A stretch of DNA of 64,000 nucleotides from Buttiauxella noackiae ATCC 51607 (GTDB lineage: Bacteria; Pseudomonadota; Gammaproteobacteria; Enterobacterales; Enterobacteriaceae). Shown here piece by piece: positions 53,286-63,379 of the stretch. The first letter of the stretch is position 1; each line of letters starts with the position of its first letter. Position numbers and translations under genes: made by a program. Where the stretch lies: the NCBI RefSeq assembly GCF_001654865.1, contig NZ_LXEO01000017.1:310001-374000 (forward strand). Direction: 5' to 3'. The notes beneath the pieces are model-generated. The model was given only the letters and a program-made list of their open reading frames with translations. It did not search any database and was not told the DNA's origin.

Positions 53286-54686
53286 ATGGCTAGCGTTTCT
53301 TCATTAGGCATCGGCTCCAATCTGCCGTTGAATACACTGTTAGATAACCTTACTGTCGCAGAAAAAGGCCGATTAACACCGATTACTGCTCAGCAGTCCA
53401 GCTACAGCTCAAAATTGACGGCTTATGGCACGCTCAAAAGCGCGATCGAAAAATTCCAGACTGCGAATACCACACTTAATGACGCTAACCTTTTTAAAAG
53501 CAGCACCGCCACCAGCAGCAATACAGATTTAGTTGTAAGCACCGGTGCGGGAGCCGCAGCAGGTAAATACACCATCAGTGTGACTCAACTGGCGCAGGCA
53601 CAGTCTCTGGCAACTGGCGGAATTGCTAGTGCAACTGACAAGCAGAGCACCGTTTCATCTACCGACCGCACGCTAATCATTAACCAGCCAGGCCGTAAAG
53701 AACCGCTGGAAATCAAACTCAGCGATGATCAAACGTCACTGAATGGTATTCGTGATGCAATTAACGCCGCCGATGGTGGTGTTTCTGCAAGCGTCATTAA
53801 GAATAAAAGTGGTGAATTCCAGTTAGTTATCTCTTCAGCCGAAACAGGTGAAGATAAAGCCATGACGATTAGCGTCACAGGCGACAGTGAACTCAACGAT
53901 CTGCTGGGTTATGATTCAAAGACTAAAACGGGCAAGCTGACTCAAACTATTGCTCCTCAAAATGCCCTATTAACCATCAACAATATCGAAGTAGAAAGCG
54001 GTAGTAACACCGTTAAAGATACTCCCGAAGGTGTCACGTTAACGCTGAATAAAGAAGTGACTAACGCAACGGTTACCGTCACTAAAAGCAATGATAAAGC
54101 AACCGCTGCCATCAAAGGGTGGGTTGATGCCTATAACTCCATGCTGGACACCTTTAGTTCTCTGACCAAGTACAGCGCGGTGGAAGCTGGTGCAGACCAA
54201 AGCACGGGCAACGGTGTACTGCTTGGCGACAGCGTGGTACGTACCATTCAGACGGGTATTCGTGGTCAATTCACAACTGGCGATACCGGCTCTAAATTCA
54301 GTACCCTTTCCCAAATCGGCATTGCTCAAGACCCAACTACAGGCAAGTTAAAGATCGATGACGATAAATTAACCAAAGCTCTTACAACTAACTCAGTAGA
54401 CACCCAAAATCTTCTCGTCGGCGACGGCAAAACCACTGGCATCACTACTACTACTGCCAATCTGGTGAAAGACTATCTGGCAACCGATGGCATTATCGAC
54501 AGCGCCACCACCAGTATCAACGCCACGCTAAAAAGCCTCACCAAACAGTATCTTGCCGTTAGTTCCAGCATCGACGACACCATCGCCCGATACAAAGCTC
54601 AGTTTACGCAGCTCGATACCATGATGAGCAAGCTGAACAACACCAGTTCGTATCTGACTCAACAATTCTCATCCAGCAGTTCCTGA
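53286..54686 (+). CDS. fliD: Flagellar filament cap protein FliD
   Basis: 466 residues (HAP2). N-terminal SSLGIGSNLPLNTLLDNLTV and C-terminal coiled region (LAVSSSIDDTIARYKAQFTQLDTMMSKLNN) are the conserved ends that pack in the cap; the middle domains are variable. It caps the filament and folds incoming flagellin. First gene of fliDST. Confidence 0.97.
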   Translation: MASVSSLGIGSNLPLNTLLDNLTVAEKGRLTPITAQQSSYSSKLTAYGTLKSAIEKFQTANTTLNDANLFKSSTATSSNTDLVVSTGAGAAAGKYTISVTQLAQAQSLATGGIASATDKQSTVSSTDRTLIINQPGRKEPLEIKLSDDQTSLNGIRDAINAADGGVSASVIKNKSGEFQLVISSAETGEDKAMTISVTGDSELNDLLGYDSKTKTGKLTQTIAPQNALLTINNIEVESGSNTVKDTPEGVTLTLNKEVTNATVTVTKSNDKATAAIKGWVDAYNSMLDTFSSLTKYSAVEAGADQSTGNGVLLGDSVVRTIQTGIRGQFTTGDTGSKFSTLSQIGIAQDPTTGKLKIDDDKLTKALTTNSVDTQNLLVGDGKTTGITTTTANLVKDYLATDGIIDSATTSINATLKSLTKQYLAVSSSIDDTIARYKAQFTQLDTMMSKLNNTSSYLTQQFSSSSS

Positions 54687-54701
54687 TAACAAGGGGTAAT
54701 T

Positions 54702-55109
54702 ATGTACAGCGCGCGGGGTACACAAGCATATGCTCAGATTGGTGTGGAAAGCGCCGTCATGAGCGCGAGTCCTCATCAATTGATTGTTTTGCTTTTTGAT
54801 GGAGCATTAAGCGCCCTGGTCAGAGCTCGCTTGTTTATGCAGCAAGGAGAGCTGGCCGCGAAAGGGGAAGCACTGAGCAAGGCTATCAATATTATCGATA
54901 ACGGCCTGAAAGCAGGGTTAGATAATGAAAAAGGTGGCGAAATCGCAGCGAATTTATCGTCTCTGTATGACTATATGATTCGCCGCCTGATGCTGGCCAA
55001 TCTGCGAAATGATGTTGAAGCAATAGAAGAAGTTGAAGGGCTGCTCACCAACATTGCCGATGCCTGGAAACAGATCTCACCTCTGAATGCTGCGCGGGAG
55101 CCTGCCTAA
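54702..55109 (+). CDS. fliS: Flagellin export chaperone FliS
   Basis: 135 residues, four-helix bundle ([29 protein letters not shown]). Binds the C-terminus of unfolded FliC in the cytosol and delivers it to the export gate. Its stop overlaps the fliT start by one base. Confidence 0.97.
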   Translation: MYSARGTQAYAQIGVESAVMSASPHQLIVLLFDGALSALVRARLFMQQGELAAKGEALSKAINIIDNGLKAGLDNEKGGEIAANLSSLYDYMIRRLMLANLRNDVEAIEEVEGLLTNIADAWKQISPLNAAREPA

Positions 55110-55471
55110 TGTCGCCGTATGTAGAACTGATCAGCCGCTGGCAGAACGTTGTGCTGTTAAGCCAGTCGTTGCTGGAACTGGCACAGCGTGGCGAGTGGGA
55201 TCTATTGCTGGAACAAGAAGTCGCGTACCTGCAAGGCATTGAAACGCTCAATGCCAATCCGATTCCACCGGGAACGGCGAAAAGCGTGCAGGATATGTTG
55301 CAACAAAATCTTGAGCAAATTCTGGCTAACGAACAGGCGCTTAAAAATCTTTTACAGCAGCGCCTGGACGAACTTAGTGCGTTAATCGGCCAGTCATCAC
55401 GCCAGCAAACGCTTAACCACACGTATGGAAGGTTATCAGGCCAGTTGCTGGTACCTGATGCACCACAATAA
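55109..55471 (+). CDS. fliT: FliD chaperone and FlhDC inhibitor FliT
   Basis: 120 residues, helical ([20 protein letters not shown]). Holds FliD before export; once freed it binds FlhC and lowers class 2 transcription. Last gene of fliDST. Confidence 0.95.
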   Translation: MSPYVELISRWQNVVLLSQSLLELAQRGEWDLLLEQEVAYLQGIETLNANPIPPGTAKSVQDMLQQNLEQILANEQALKNLLQQRLDELSALIGQSSRQQTLNHTYGRLSGQLLVPDAPQ

Positions 55472-55558
55472 TTTTCATTCGTTCAGTCATTCCCTCATAA
55501 GTTCAAAAATCTTCCATACTCCAGAGGTCAGCTAAATGACTCCTGGAGCGTGGACTCG

Positions 55559-57046
55559 ATGAAAAACCCAACCTTATTGCAATTTTTCCATTGGTATTAC
55601 CCCGGTGGGGGTCAGTTGTGGGCAGAAGTCGCCGAACGCGCGGCAACGCTCAATGATATCGGCGTCAATATGGTATGGCTGCCTCCGGCTTATAAGGGCA
55701 GTTCCGGCGGCTATTCGGTGGGTTATGACTGTTACGATCTTTTTGATCTCGGCGAATTTGACCAAAAAGGATCGGTGGCGACCAAATACGGCGATAAAGC
55801 GCAATTACTGGCAGCAATAAAAGCGCTCAAAGAAAACGATATTGCTGTGCTGCTTGATGTGGTGGTGAACCACAAAATGGGCGCTGATGAAAAAGAGCAG
55901 ATTCGCGTTAATCGCGTTAACGAAGAAAACCGTAATGAGATAGACGATGAAGTTATCGAATGCGAAGCCTGGACGCGTTACACCTTCCCTGCCCGCGCCG
56001 GTCAATACTCGCAGTTTATCTGGGATTACAAATGCTTTAGTGGTGTTGACCACATCGAAAACCCCAACGAAGACGGTATTTTCAAGATAATTAACGATTA
56101 CACCGGCGAAGGCTGGAACGACCAGGTTGATGATGAGTTGGGTAATTTCGACTATTTAATGGGCGAGAATATCGACTTTCGCAATCACGCCGTCACAGAA
56201 GAGTTGAAATACTGGGCGCGCTGGGTCATGGAAGAAACCGGCTGTAACGGCTTCCGCCTCGATGCGGTCAAACACATTCCGGCATGGTTCTACAAAGAGT
56301 GGATTGAGCATGTTCAGGAAGTAGCTGAACAACCGCTGTTTATTGTTGCTGAATACTGGTCACATGAGGTTGATAAACTTCAGGAATATATCGCGCAGGT
56401 TGATGGCAAAACGATGCTGTTTGATGCGCCGCTGCAAATGAAATTCCACCAGGCGTCAAAACAAGGTCGTGATTACGACATGAGCCAGATTTTTACCGGC
56501 ACGCTGGTTGAAGCTGACCCCTTCCACGCGGTAACACTCGTTGCCAATCACGACACGCAACCGCTGCAATCCCTCGAAGCTCCCGTTGAACCCTGGTTCA
56601 AACCATTAGCTTATGCGCTGATTCTATTGCGTGAAAACGGTGTGCCAAGCGTGTTTTATCCCGATTTATTTGGCGCAAGTTACGACGATGAGGGTGGTGA
56701 TGGCGAAACTTATCATATTGACATGCCGATAATTGAGCAGCTCGATGATTTAATTCATGCCCGTGAGCGCTTCGCCCACGGTGTGCAAACGCTCTGGTTT
56801 GATCACCCTAATTGCATCGCCTTTAGCCGCAGCGGCACCGACGAAAATCCCGGCTGTGTGGTGGTGTTATCAAATGGCGATGAAGGTGAGAAAAACATCA
56901 CGCTTGGCGATAATTATGGCGGCAAAAACTGGCGGGACTATCTGGGTAACCGTGACGAAACCGTCACCACCGATGAAAAAGGTAATGCGACCTTTTCCTG
57001 CAATGGCGGAAGCGTCAGCGTGTGGGTACTGGAAGAGGTGTTATAG
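55559..57046 (+). CDS. amyA: Cytoplasmic alpha-amylase
   Basis: 495 residues from the ATG at 55559 (CTGGAG 10 bases before); this equals E. coli AmyA, and a GTG nine bases upstream sits too near that site. GH13 motifs: [18 protein letters not shown] (nucleophile D), FIVAEYWS (acid E) and LVANHDTQ. No signal peptide. Hydrolyses maltodextrins and glycogen-like glucans in the cytosol. Its place next to fliDST is conserved in enterobacteria. Confidence 0.97.
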   Translation: MKNPTLLQFFHWYYPGGGQLWAEVAERAATLNDIGVNMVWLPPAYKGSSGGYSVGYDCYDLFDLGEFDQKGSVATKYGDKAQLLAAIKALKENDIAVLLDVVVNHKMGADEKEQIRVNRVNEENRNEIDDEVIECEAWTRYTFPARAGQYSQFIWDYKCFSGVDHIENPNEDGIFKIINDYTGEGWNDQVDDELGNFDYLMGENIDFRNHAVTEELKYWARWVMEETGCNGFRLDAVKHIPAWFYKEWIEHVQEVAEQPLFIVAEYWSHEVDKLQEYIAQVDGKTMLFDAPLQMKFHQASKQGRDYDMSQIFTGTLVEADPFHAVTLVANHDTQPLQSLEAPVEPWFKPLAYALILLRENGVPSVFYPDLFGASYDDEGGDGETYHIDMPIIEQLDDLIHARERFAHGVQTLWFDHPNCIAFSRSGTDENPGCVVVLSNGDEGEKNITLGDNYGGKNWRDYLGNRDETVTTDEKGNATFSCNGGSVSVWVLEEVL

Positions 57047-57058
57047 ATTGGCTTAAAC

Positions 57059-57084
57059 TTCCCTCTCCTTTCAAGGAGAGGGAA
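57059..57084. terminator. Hairpin between amyA and yedD
   Basis: TTCCCTCTCCTT and AAGGAGAGGGAA around TC, a 12-base stem between convergent genes; no long T-run on either side. Confidence 0.6.
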
Positions 57085-57091
57085 TCATCAC

Positions 57092-57508
57092 TTACGGTAA
57101 TTTGCTATCGAGCGGGTTCTTCTGCAAATAATCAGCGCATTCTTGAGTCGGACGATCAACACGTTTCAGCGTCATACCGGCATATTCCAGCGTATCGCCT
57201 TCACGCTCAACGCTATAAACATCGCGTTTGTTCGTCACGTTATACCAGTCATCTGAACGCACAGTCAGTTTACCCGGCAGAGCAAGCACGCGCTGCCACT
57301 GGCGGCAATCCAGCGTATCCCCTTCCGGCGTGACCACAAGAGTCGCGATCGCTTCCGGGCTCACCATCTCACTTTGCGGGCCTTGCGACTGCCAGTAACC
57401 AGCAAGTCCTGCAGGCGCTGGGGTTTTAACCACTTCGCGGTAATTATCAACCTGCACACAGCCGCTCAACGCCAGCAACACTGTCAATAATGCAATCTTC
57501 TTCATCAT
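57092..57508 (-). CDS. yedD: Lipoprotein YedD
   Basis: 138 residues. Signal peptide with lipobox LSGC near residue 18, then the conserved VVKTPAP and LAGYWQ segments, EGDTLDCRQWQRVLALPGKL and RVDRPTQEC. The E. coli homologue begins at the second Met. Function unknown; outer-membrane location is inferred from the lipobox. Confidence 0.92.
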   Translation of the reverse strand: MMKKIALLTVLLALSGCVQVDNYREVVKTPAPAGLAGYWQSQGPQSEMVSPEAIATLVVTPEGDTLDCRQWQRVLALPGKLTVRSDDWYNVTNKRDVYSVEREGDTLEYAGMTLKRVDRPTQECADYLQKNPLDSKLP

Positions 57509-57599
57509 CTATCCCGACTGCGGAGAAAAAATAATTTTCGCATTAAAGCACTTAGCCCGCCAGTGTTTCAGCAACTTACCGAAAAACAGCACGTGATGA

Positions 57600-58220
57600 T
57601 TATCGGCTACTCAACGCCAGTTTTGTCGCAAACAGCATAAACACGCCGCCGGTGGCACGGTCCATCCATTTCACGATAGCGGGGATCTTAAGCAGGTCTG
57701 AGGCATAACGCGTTGCCATAATTAATGTTAATGACCAAAGCGTGCCTAAAACGACATGAATAGAGACCAACAAGAATGTCCAGATGATAGGTGAATGCCC
57801 TGCAGGTATAAATTGAGGCAAGAATGAAACGTAGAATATACCGATTTTTGGGTTTAATACGTTTCCGAGCATCCCTCTTAAAAACCAATTACTTGAGGCA
57901 GGACGTTCAAGCTGATTAGAATCAAATGTTTGGCGAGGTCTGAGAAGGAGCTGTATCCCCAGCCAGAACAAATACGCAGCGCCACACCACTTGAGAATAT
58001 CGTAAGCCAACTCAGACGCGGCAAGTAGCGCCCCCAGGCCAAAAGCAACTATAGCGCCCCAGATAAAACAGCCGGTATCGATACCCAGTGCAGCCTGAAA
58101 AGCCTTTTTACCACCTTCGACGGTAGCCGTCCGCAGGATGAGTGCGGTATCAAGCCCAGGAGTCAGCGTTAAGAGAAGTGCAGCAATAGAGAAAGCAAGA
58201 AGTGAATCCGCAACAGACAT
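57600..58220 (-). CDS. LysE/RhtB-family amino-acid exporter
   Basis: 206 residues with about six membrane spans; the family hallmark P-G-x-D is in LTLTPGLDTALIL, followed by GIDTGCFIWG and the FLRGMLGNVLNPKIGIFYVSF block. Exports amino acids such as threonine or homoserine lactone; the exact substrate cannot be told. Not part of the flagellar regulon; an accessory gene between yedD and fliE. Confidence 0.85.
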   Translation of the reverse strand: MSVADSLLAFSIAALLLTLTPGLDTALILRTATVEGGKKAFQAALGIDTGCFIWGAIVAFGLGALLAASELAYDILKWCGAAYLFWLGIQLLLRPRQTFDSNQLERPASSNWFLRGMLGNVLNPKIGIFYVSFLPQFIPAGHSPIIWTFLLVSIHVVLGTLWSLTLIMATRYASDLLKIPAIVKWMDRATGGVFMLFATKLALSSR

Positions 58221-58427
58221 TTTCTATCTCCGAAAGAGCGGATGTTACTGAAAAGTTAACACTCGCACAATTGAAACCTATTCAACTCATAGTGACTTTT
58301 TATGATTATTCTCGCCTTCGCCGTTCTGGTGTACTCCCCCGCCAAAGCAAATCTTTTACCAGACTCAATGGCGAGTTGCAGATTATGAATTAAGATTATT
58401 CTTATAAATCTTAAACGGAATATCGCC
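58221..58427. other. Divergent gap between exporter and acetyltransferase genes
   Basis: About 200 bases; it must hold the promoters of both genes. I see no strong boxes or known site. Confidence 0.3.
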
Positions 58428-58940
58428 ATGCGTGATTTCTTTTCCACATTAAAATATGACTTAAAAATCAACACAGCCAAATCCAAACTCATTATTTTAA
58501 TTTTCAGATTGGCCACTATTCACGCCAAAACAAAGGCGCTTTACCCGCTTTCGCTGATGTTTGTGATACTCAATAGGGTTATTAATGAAGGTCTGTTTGG
58601 GGTTGAGCTCTCTTACCATTTAAAAATTGGTAAAGGCTTTAAAATCTGGCATGGCAACTCGATGATTATCAACAGAAGTTGTGTGATTGGAGAAGGATTT
58701 ACCATCAGGCAGTTTTGCACCCTTGGTAGCAATAAAAATGGTGTCGACATCAAATTTAAAGTGGGAAACAACGTCAATATGGGTGCCCATTCCTGCATCA
58801 TTGGCGACGATATAGAAATTGGCGACAACGTGACTATAGGCGTAGGCACACTGGTTTTAAAAAGCGTCCCGTCTAATAGCACGGTCATTTCCAGTAATAA
58901 AATGGTTATTATAGAAAAGTCTGAAACGTTAACGGTTTAA
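58428..58940 (+). CDS. Left-handed beta-helix acetyltransferase (CysE/WcaB-like)
   Basis: 170 residues; GGAA before the ATG. The C-terminal half has hexapeptide repeats of the LbH fold (IGKGFKIWHGNSMIINRSCVIGEGF, VGNNVNMGAHSCIIGDDIEIGDNVTIGVGTLVLKSVP). The catalytic histidine is probably the H in WHGNS. The hydrophobic N-terminal half (KLIILIFRLATIHAKTK) matches serine acetyltransferase-like and colanic-acid acetyltransferase-type proteins. Substrate unknown. The gene is clearly more AT-rich than its flagellar neighbours, a sign of later acquisition. Confidence 0.75.
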   Translation: MRDFFSTLKYDLKINTAKSKLIILIFRLATIHAKTKALYPLSLMFVILNRVINEGLFGVELSYHLKIGKGFKIWHGNSMIINRSCVIGEGFTIRQFCTLGSNKNGVDIKFKVGNNVNMGAHSCIIGDDIEIGDNVTIGVGTLVLKSVPSNSTVISSNKMVIIEKSETLTV

Positions 58941-59030
58941 TTAAACAGGGCAATACCCAGTAAAAACTTTTGATTGCTGGCAGGCTAAATAGAAAAGGCC
59001 GACAAGTGTCAGCCTTTGGAATAATCCTGG

Positions 59031-59222
59031 TTACTTCTGCACTTCTATACATTTTCCTGCGGATGGGGCCTGGACAGTACCGTAACTTCTATCAGAAATT
59101 CCCTTCATCACCTCTTTTAAGGTGAGCTCGCAAACCTCCATGCTCGGCATGGGGGTCACGTTCCATGACACATTACTCGTATAACCTGACGCCAGAAGCA
59201 TAAAATAATAAACAGTTGCCAC
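59031..59222 (-). CDS. Small 63-aa protein
   Basis: Begins with GTG at 59222 after a GGGGG ribosome site. Sequence VYYFMLLASGYTSNV, then PMPSMEVCELTLKEV and a late SAGKCIEVQK. I recall similar short proteins with the TPMPSMEVC block in phage- and plasmid-related DNA, but no function. Two cysteines and a hydrophobic start are the main features. Lies in the AT-rich stretch between yedD and fliE. Confidence 0.5.
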   Translation of the reverse strand: MATVYYFMLLASGYTSNVSWNVTPMPSMEVCELTLKEVMKGISDRSYGTVQAPSAGKCIEVQK

Positions 59223-59480
59223 TATACCCCCTATAAACTATTGCGGATTATGTAAATGGAACTAAGAAGCAGCAAGCTATTTATTACTTTTAAGTAATTT
59301 TTAAGAAATTAATGACAAAAAAATTAAGATTATCGTGGGTGAGTAAAGATAAAAATTAACAAACCCACAAACTTTTCGCAGCAACACTTCTACATAGAGC
59401 GTAATGTATTGACCCACGCTTGTCGTTTTTTAGTGATAAAACTGTGTGTTTATATTTTATATATCAAATAGATCAAGCAA
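59223..59480. other. AT-rich gap before fliE
   Basis: About 260 bases with no gene I can support. The only notable trait is high AT content, continuing the character of the neighbouring acquired genes. Confidence 0.35.
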
Positions 59481-59792
59481 CTAAACCTGCATGTTCATCA
59501 CTTCCTGGTAGGCCGACACCATCTTGTTACGCACCTGAATCCCCATCTGTAACGAAACGGACGATTTTTGCAGATCGACCATCACATCATTTAGTGCAAC
59601 ACCAGGTGTTCCCAGGGCAAATTTTTCAGCCTGGGTACGCGCAGCGGTTTGTGTTTCGCTGATTCGACCAAGGGCTGCCTGCAACTCACCGGCAAAACTT
59701 ACTTTAGGCTCGTTATTTTGAACCGGATTTCCCGCCGACAGCGCGGTTGCCTGCAACTGCGTGAGAACGCCTTCAATGCCCTGAATTGCCAT
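59481..59792 (-). CDS. fliE: Flagellar hook-basal body protein FliE
   Basis: 103 residues (E. coli 104): [17 protein letters not shown] start and [26 protein letters not shown] end. Forms the adaptor between the MS ring and the rod. Divergent from fliF with 218 bases between, the usual class 2 (FlhDC) control region. Confidence 0.96.
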   Translation of the reverse strand: MAIQGIEGVLTQLQATALSAGNPVQNNEPKVSFAGELQAALGRISETQTAARTQAEKFALGTPGVALNDVMVDLQKSSVSLQMGIQVRNKMVSAYQEVMNMQV

Positions 59793-60010
59793 TTTTCTGC
59801 CCCAGTGATTTTTAACGCGGCAAGATTACCACCTTGTCAATAGGACAAAGGCGGTAATTAGCGTCAATAAATAGAGCTAATTCAGCCATCGAAACTTTTG
59901 AGAAAGAAAATAATGACGGTGCCATCTATCGTGGAACTTTTGTTGTGGGAGCTCGTTTTGTTCACTCTTTATAGTAAAAATGATGTCTATGTTCAGCTGC
60001 GAGGTGCTCA
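59793..60010. promoter_or_regulatory. Divergent fliE/fliFGHI control region
   Basis: Expected to hold FlhDC sites for both operons. On the plus strand TATAGT at 59971-59976 is a plausible -10 for fliF; no good -35 is present, as expected for an activator-dependent class 2 promoter. Confidence 0.5.
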
Positions 60011-61696
60011 ATGACCGCAGCGAGCCAGGCACAAACGTCACAAAACAAACCCCAGGAATGGCTGACCCGCGTTCGCGCGAATCCTAAAATCCCACTGATG
60101 GTCGCAGGTGCGGCAGCGATCGCCGTTATTATCGCGCTGGTACTGTGGGCCAAAACACCTGATTACAAAGTGCTTTACAGCAACCTGGCAGATCAGGACG
60201 GTGGTGCCATCGTCACGCAACTCACCCAAATGAATGTGCCTTACCGCTTCTCCGATAACGGTAGCGCCATTGAAGTTCCAGCCGATAAAGTCTATGACCT
60301 GCGTCTGCGCCTCGCCCAACAAGGGTTGCCTAAAGGTGGCGCAGTCGGGTTTGAGCTGCTGGACCAGGAAAAATTTGGTATTAGCCAATTTAGCGAGCAA
60401 ATAAACTACCAGCGTGCGCTGGAAGGTGAACTGGCGCGTACGATCGAAACACTTGGCCCGGTGAAAAATGCGCGTGTGCATCTTGCCATGCCAAAACCCT
60501 CTCTTTTTGTCCGCGAGCAAAAATCCCCTTCTGCTTCCGTAACGCTCAGCCTCGAACCAGGCCGCGCTTTAGATGAAGGACAAATCAGCGCGGTGGTCCA
60601 TATGGTTTCCAGCGCGGTAGCAGGGCTGCCGCCAGGCAATGTAACGCTTGTTGATCAAGGTGGGCATCTGCTCACGCAGTCCAATACCGCAGGCCGCGAT
60701 TTAAACGATGCCCAGTTGAAATATGCGATGGATGTTGAAAGCCGCTTCCAGCGCCGTATCGAATCAATCCTCGCACCTATCGTGGGTAGCGGGAATGTCC
60801 ATGCTCAGGTCACAGCCCAGATAGATTTTGCCAATAAAGAAAAAACCGAAGAGCAATATCGCCCGAACAGCGATCCTTCTCAGGCCGCCGTGCGTTCACG
60901 CCAGCTAAACCAAAGTGAGCAGGTTAATGGCCGTAACCCAGGTGGTGTCCCGGGTGCTCTTTCAAACCAACCGGCTCCGCCGAACAATGCCCCTATTGCT
61001 AATGCGCCACAAAACAATGCGGCAAATGCACCTCAACAAAATCAAACGACGTCGATGGGTGGTTCTACCCCAACCGGCTCAAGCAATACTCAGCGCGACG
61101 AAACGACTAACTACGAAGTTGACCGAACTATTTTGCATACCAAACTGAACACCGGTGATATTCAGCGCCTGTCTGTCGCAGTCGTCGTGAATTATCGCCA
61201 GCTAACCGATGGCAAACCGTTGCCGTTGACCGCTGAGCAGATGAAACAAATTGAGAACCTGACGCGTGAAGCGATGGGCTATTCCGACACACGTGGCGAT
61301 ACGCTCAACGTAGTGAACTCACCATTTAGTGCAACAGAAGAAACCAGCCTTGAGCTGCCGTTCTGGAAGCAACAAGCCTTCTTCGAAATGCTGATGTCCG
61401 CAGGCCGTTGGTTGGTCGTTCTGATTGTTGCCTGGTTGTTGTGGCGCAAACTGGTGCGCCCACTTATTCAACGCAAGGTTGAGGTGCAACAAACACAGGT
61501 GGAAGCACAGCGCCAACGTGCCGAAGAGGAGGATGCAGTTTCTGTTCGTCTGACGAAAGACGAACAGCAGCAGCAACGTAAAGCGAATCAGCGTCTCAGT
61601 GCTGAGGTCATGAGCCAACGTATTCGCGAGATGTCTGATAACGATCCGCGCGTCGTTGCGCTGGTTATACGCCAATGGATGAGTAACGAACTATGA
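60011..61696 (+). CDS. fliF: Flagellar MS-ring protein FliF
   Basis: 561 residues. Two membrane spans ([19 protein letters not shown] near residue 30; [15 protein letters not shown] near 470) flank ring-building domains ([13 protein letters not shown]). A low-complexity N/P/Q-rich linker ([21 protein letters not shown]) lies near residue 320-350. The C-terminal tail binds FliG. Overlaps fliG by 4 bases. Confidence 0.97.
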   Translation: MTAASQAQTSQNKPQEWLTRVRANPKIPLMVAGAAAIAVIIALVLWAKTPDYKVLYSNLADQDGGAIVTQLTQMNVPYRFSDNGSAIEVPADKVYDLRLRLAQQGLPKGGAVGFELLDQEKFGISQFSEQINYQRALEGELARTIETLGPVKNARVHLAMPKPSLFVREQKSPSASVTLSLEPGRALDEGQISAVVHMVSSAVAGLPPGNVTLVDQGGHLLTQSNTAGRDLNDAQLKYAMDVESRFQRRIESILAPIVGSGNVHAQVTAQIDFANKEKTEEQYRPNSDPSQAAVRSRQLNQSEQVNGRNPGGVPGALSNQPAPPNNAPIANAPQNNAANAPQQNQTTSMGGSTPTGSSNTQRDETTNYEVDRTILHTKLNTGDIQRLSVAVVVNYRQLTDGKPLPLTAEQMKQIENLTREAMGYSDTRGDTLNVVNSPFSATEETSLELPFWKQQAFFEMLMSAGRWLVVLIVAWLLWRKLVRPLIQRKVEVQQTQVEAQRQRAEEEDAVSVRLTKDEQQQQRKANQRLSAEVMSQRIREMSDNDPRVVALVIRQWMSNEL

Positions 61697-62685
61697 GTAT
61701 TAGCGGAACAGAGAAGAGCGCCATTCTGTTGATGACCATTGGTGAAGATCGTGCGGCGGAGGTGTTCAAACACCTTAGCCCGCGTGAAGTCCAGCATCTT
61801 AGTTCGGCCATGGCCAGCATTCGCCAGATTTCTAACAAGCAGCTAACCGAAGTGTTAGCTGAGTTCGAGCAAGAAGCTGAGCAATACGCTGCGCTGTCGA
61901 TAAACGCCAACGACTACCTGCGTTCTGTGCTGATCAAAGCGTTGGGTGAAGAGCGTGCTTCCAGCCTGTTGGAGGATATTCTGGAAACGCGCGAAACCAC
62001 CTCAGGCATGGAAACGCTCAACTTTATGGAACCGCAGAGTGCCGCCGACCTTATCCGCGACGAGCACCCACAGATCATCGCCACGATTCTGGTTCACCTC
62101 AAACGTGCCCAGGCTGCCGATATTCTGGCGCTGTTCGACGAACGTCTACGCCACGATGTGATGCTGCGTATCGCTACCTTCGGCGGTGTACAACCAGCGG
62201 CGCTGGCAGAGCTGACCGAAGTGCTTAACAACCTGCTCGATGGCCAGAACCTTAAACGCAGCAAAATGGGCGGCGTGAGAACGGCAGCAGAAATTATCAA
62301 CCTGATGAAAACTCAGCAGGAAGAAGCGGTTATCTCCGCTGTACGCGACTTCGACGGCGAGCTGGCACAGAAAATCATCGACGAAATGTTCCTCTTCGAA
62401 AACCTGGTCGAAGTGGACGATCGCAGCATCCAGCGCCTGTTGCAGGAAGTGGAGTCCGAATCGCTGCTTGTCGCGCTCAAAGGTGCCGAGCAACCGCTGC
62501 GCGAGAAATTCCTGCGCAACATGTCGCAACGTGCGGCAGATATTCTGCGCGACGACCTCGCAAACCGTGGCCCGGTACGTCTCTCGCAGGTGGAAAACGA
62601 ACAGAAAGCCATTCTGCTTATTGTTCGTCGCCTGGCAGAAACCGGCGAAATGGTGATTGGCACCAGCGAGGATACCTATGTCTAA
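61693..62685 (+). CDS. fliG: Flagellar motor switch protein FliG
   Basis: 330 residues. N-terminal FliF-binding part ([21 protein letters not shown]), the [13 protein letters not shown] armadillo motif and the C-terminal charged torque helix region ([19 protein letters not shown]). Couples stator rotation to the rotor. Overlaps fliH by 8 bases. Confidence 0.98.
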   Translation: MSISGTEKSAILLMTIGEDRAAEVFKHLSPREVQHLSSAMASIRQISNKQLTEVLAEFEQEAEQYAALSINANDYLRSVLIKALGEERASSLLEDILETRETTSGMETLNFMEPQSAADLIRDEHPQIIATILVHLKRAQAADILALFDERLRHDVMLRIATFGGVQPAALAELTEVLNNLLDGQNLKRSKMGGVRTAAEIINLMKTQQEEAVISAVRDFDGELAQKIIDEMFLFENLVEVDDRSIQRLLQEVESESLLVALKGAEQPLREKFLRNMSQRAADILRDDLANRGPVRLSQVENEQKAILLIVRRLAETGEMVIGTSEDTYV

Positions 62686-63379
62686 CTCGCTGTCATGGAA
62701 AATCTGGACACCAGACGACCTGGCTCCGCCTTCGCAAGCCTTCGAGCCGATGTTCCAGTCGCAATCGGATGGTGATGAACCTGAACAGGCTCAGGAAAGC
62801 GTGCCTGATTTACAGCAACAACTTGCTCAAATGCAGATGCAGGCTCATGAACAAGGCCATCAACTCGGCTATGCCGAAGGCCAAAAAATGGGCATGGAAG
62901 AAGGCCGTAAAACGGGTTTTCAGCAAGGACTGGAGCAAGGTCTTGCTGAGGCTAAGCAGCAACAAGCCCCTGTACATGCGCGAATGCAGCAACTGGTTAG
63001 CGAGTTCCAGTACACACTTGACGCGCTCGACAGCGTTATCGCTTCACGTCTGATGCAGATGGCACTGGAAGCGGCCCGTCAGGTTATCGGTGAAACCAAA
63101 GGCATTGATAACAATGCGTTGATTAAGCAGATTCAGTCGCTTTTGCAGCAAGAGCCACTGTTTAGCGGTAAACCACAGTTGCGCGTTCACCCCGACGATT
63201 TAACCCGCGTTGAAGAGATGCTGGGTGCCACGCTCAGTCTGCATGGCTGGCGCTTACGGGGTGATCCCGGTCTTCATCAGGGCGGTTGCAAAGTCTCCGC
63301 TGATGAAGGCGACCTTGATGCAAGTGTTGCAACGCGCTGGCAAGAACTCTGCCGACTTGCAGCCCCTGGAGTGTTGTGA
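62678..63379 (+). CDS. fliH: Flagellar export regulator FliH
   Basis: 233 residues from the ATG at 62678, aligned with E. coli ([18 protein letters not shown]). A run of helix-packing GxxxG/AxxxG repeats ([17 protein letters not shown], then [16 protein letters not shown]) near residues 70-105 is typical of FliH. Dimer binds FliI and anchors it at the export gate and C ring. Stop overlaps the fliI start (TGATG). Confidence 0.96.
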   Translation: MSNSLSWKIWTPDDLAPPSQAFEPMFQSQSDGDEPEQAQESVPDLQQQLAQMQMQAHEQGHQLGYAEGQKMGMEEGRKTGFQQGLEQGLAEAKQQQAPVHARMQQLVSEFQYTLDALDSVIASRLMQMALEAARQVIGETKGIDNNALIKQIQSLLQQEPLFSGKPQLRVHPDDLTRVEEMLGATLSLHGWRLRGDPGLHQGGCKVSADEGDLDASVATRWQELCRLAAPGVL

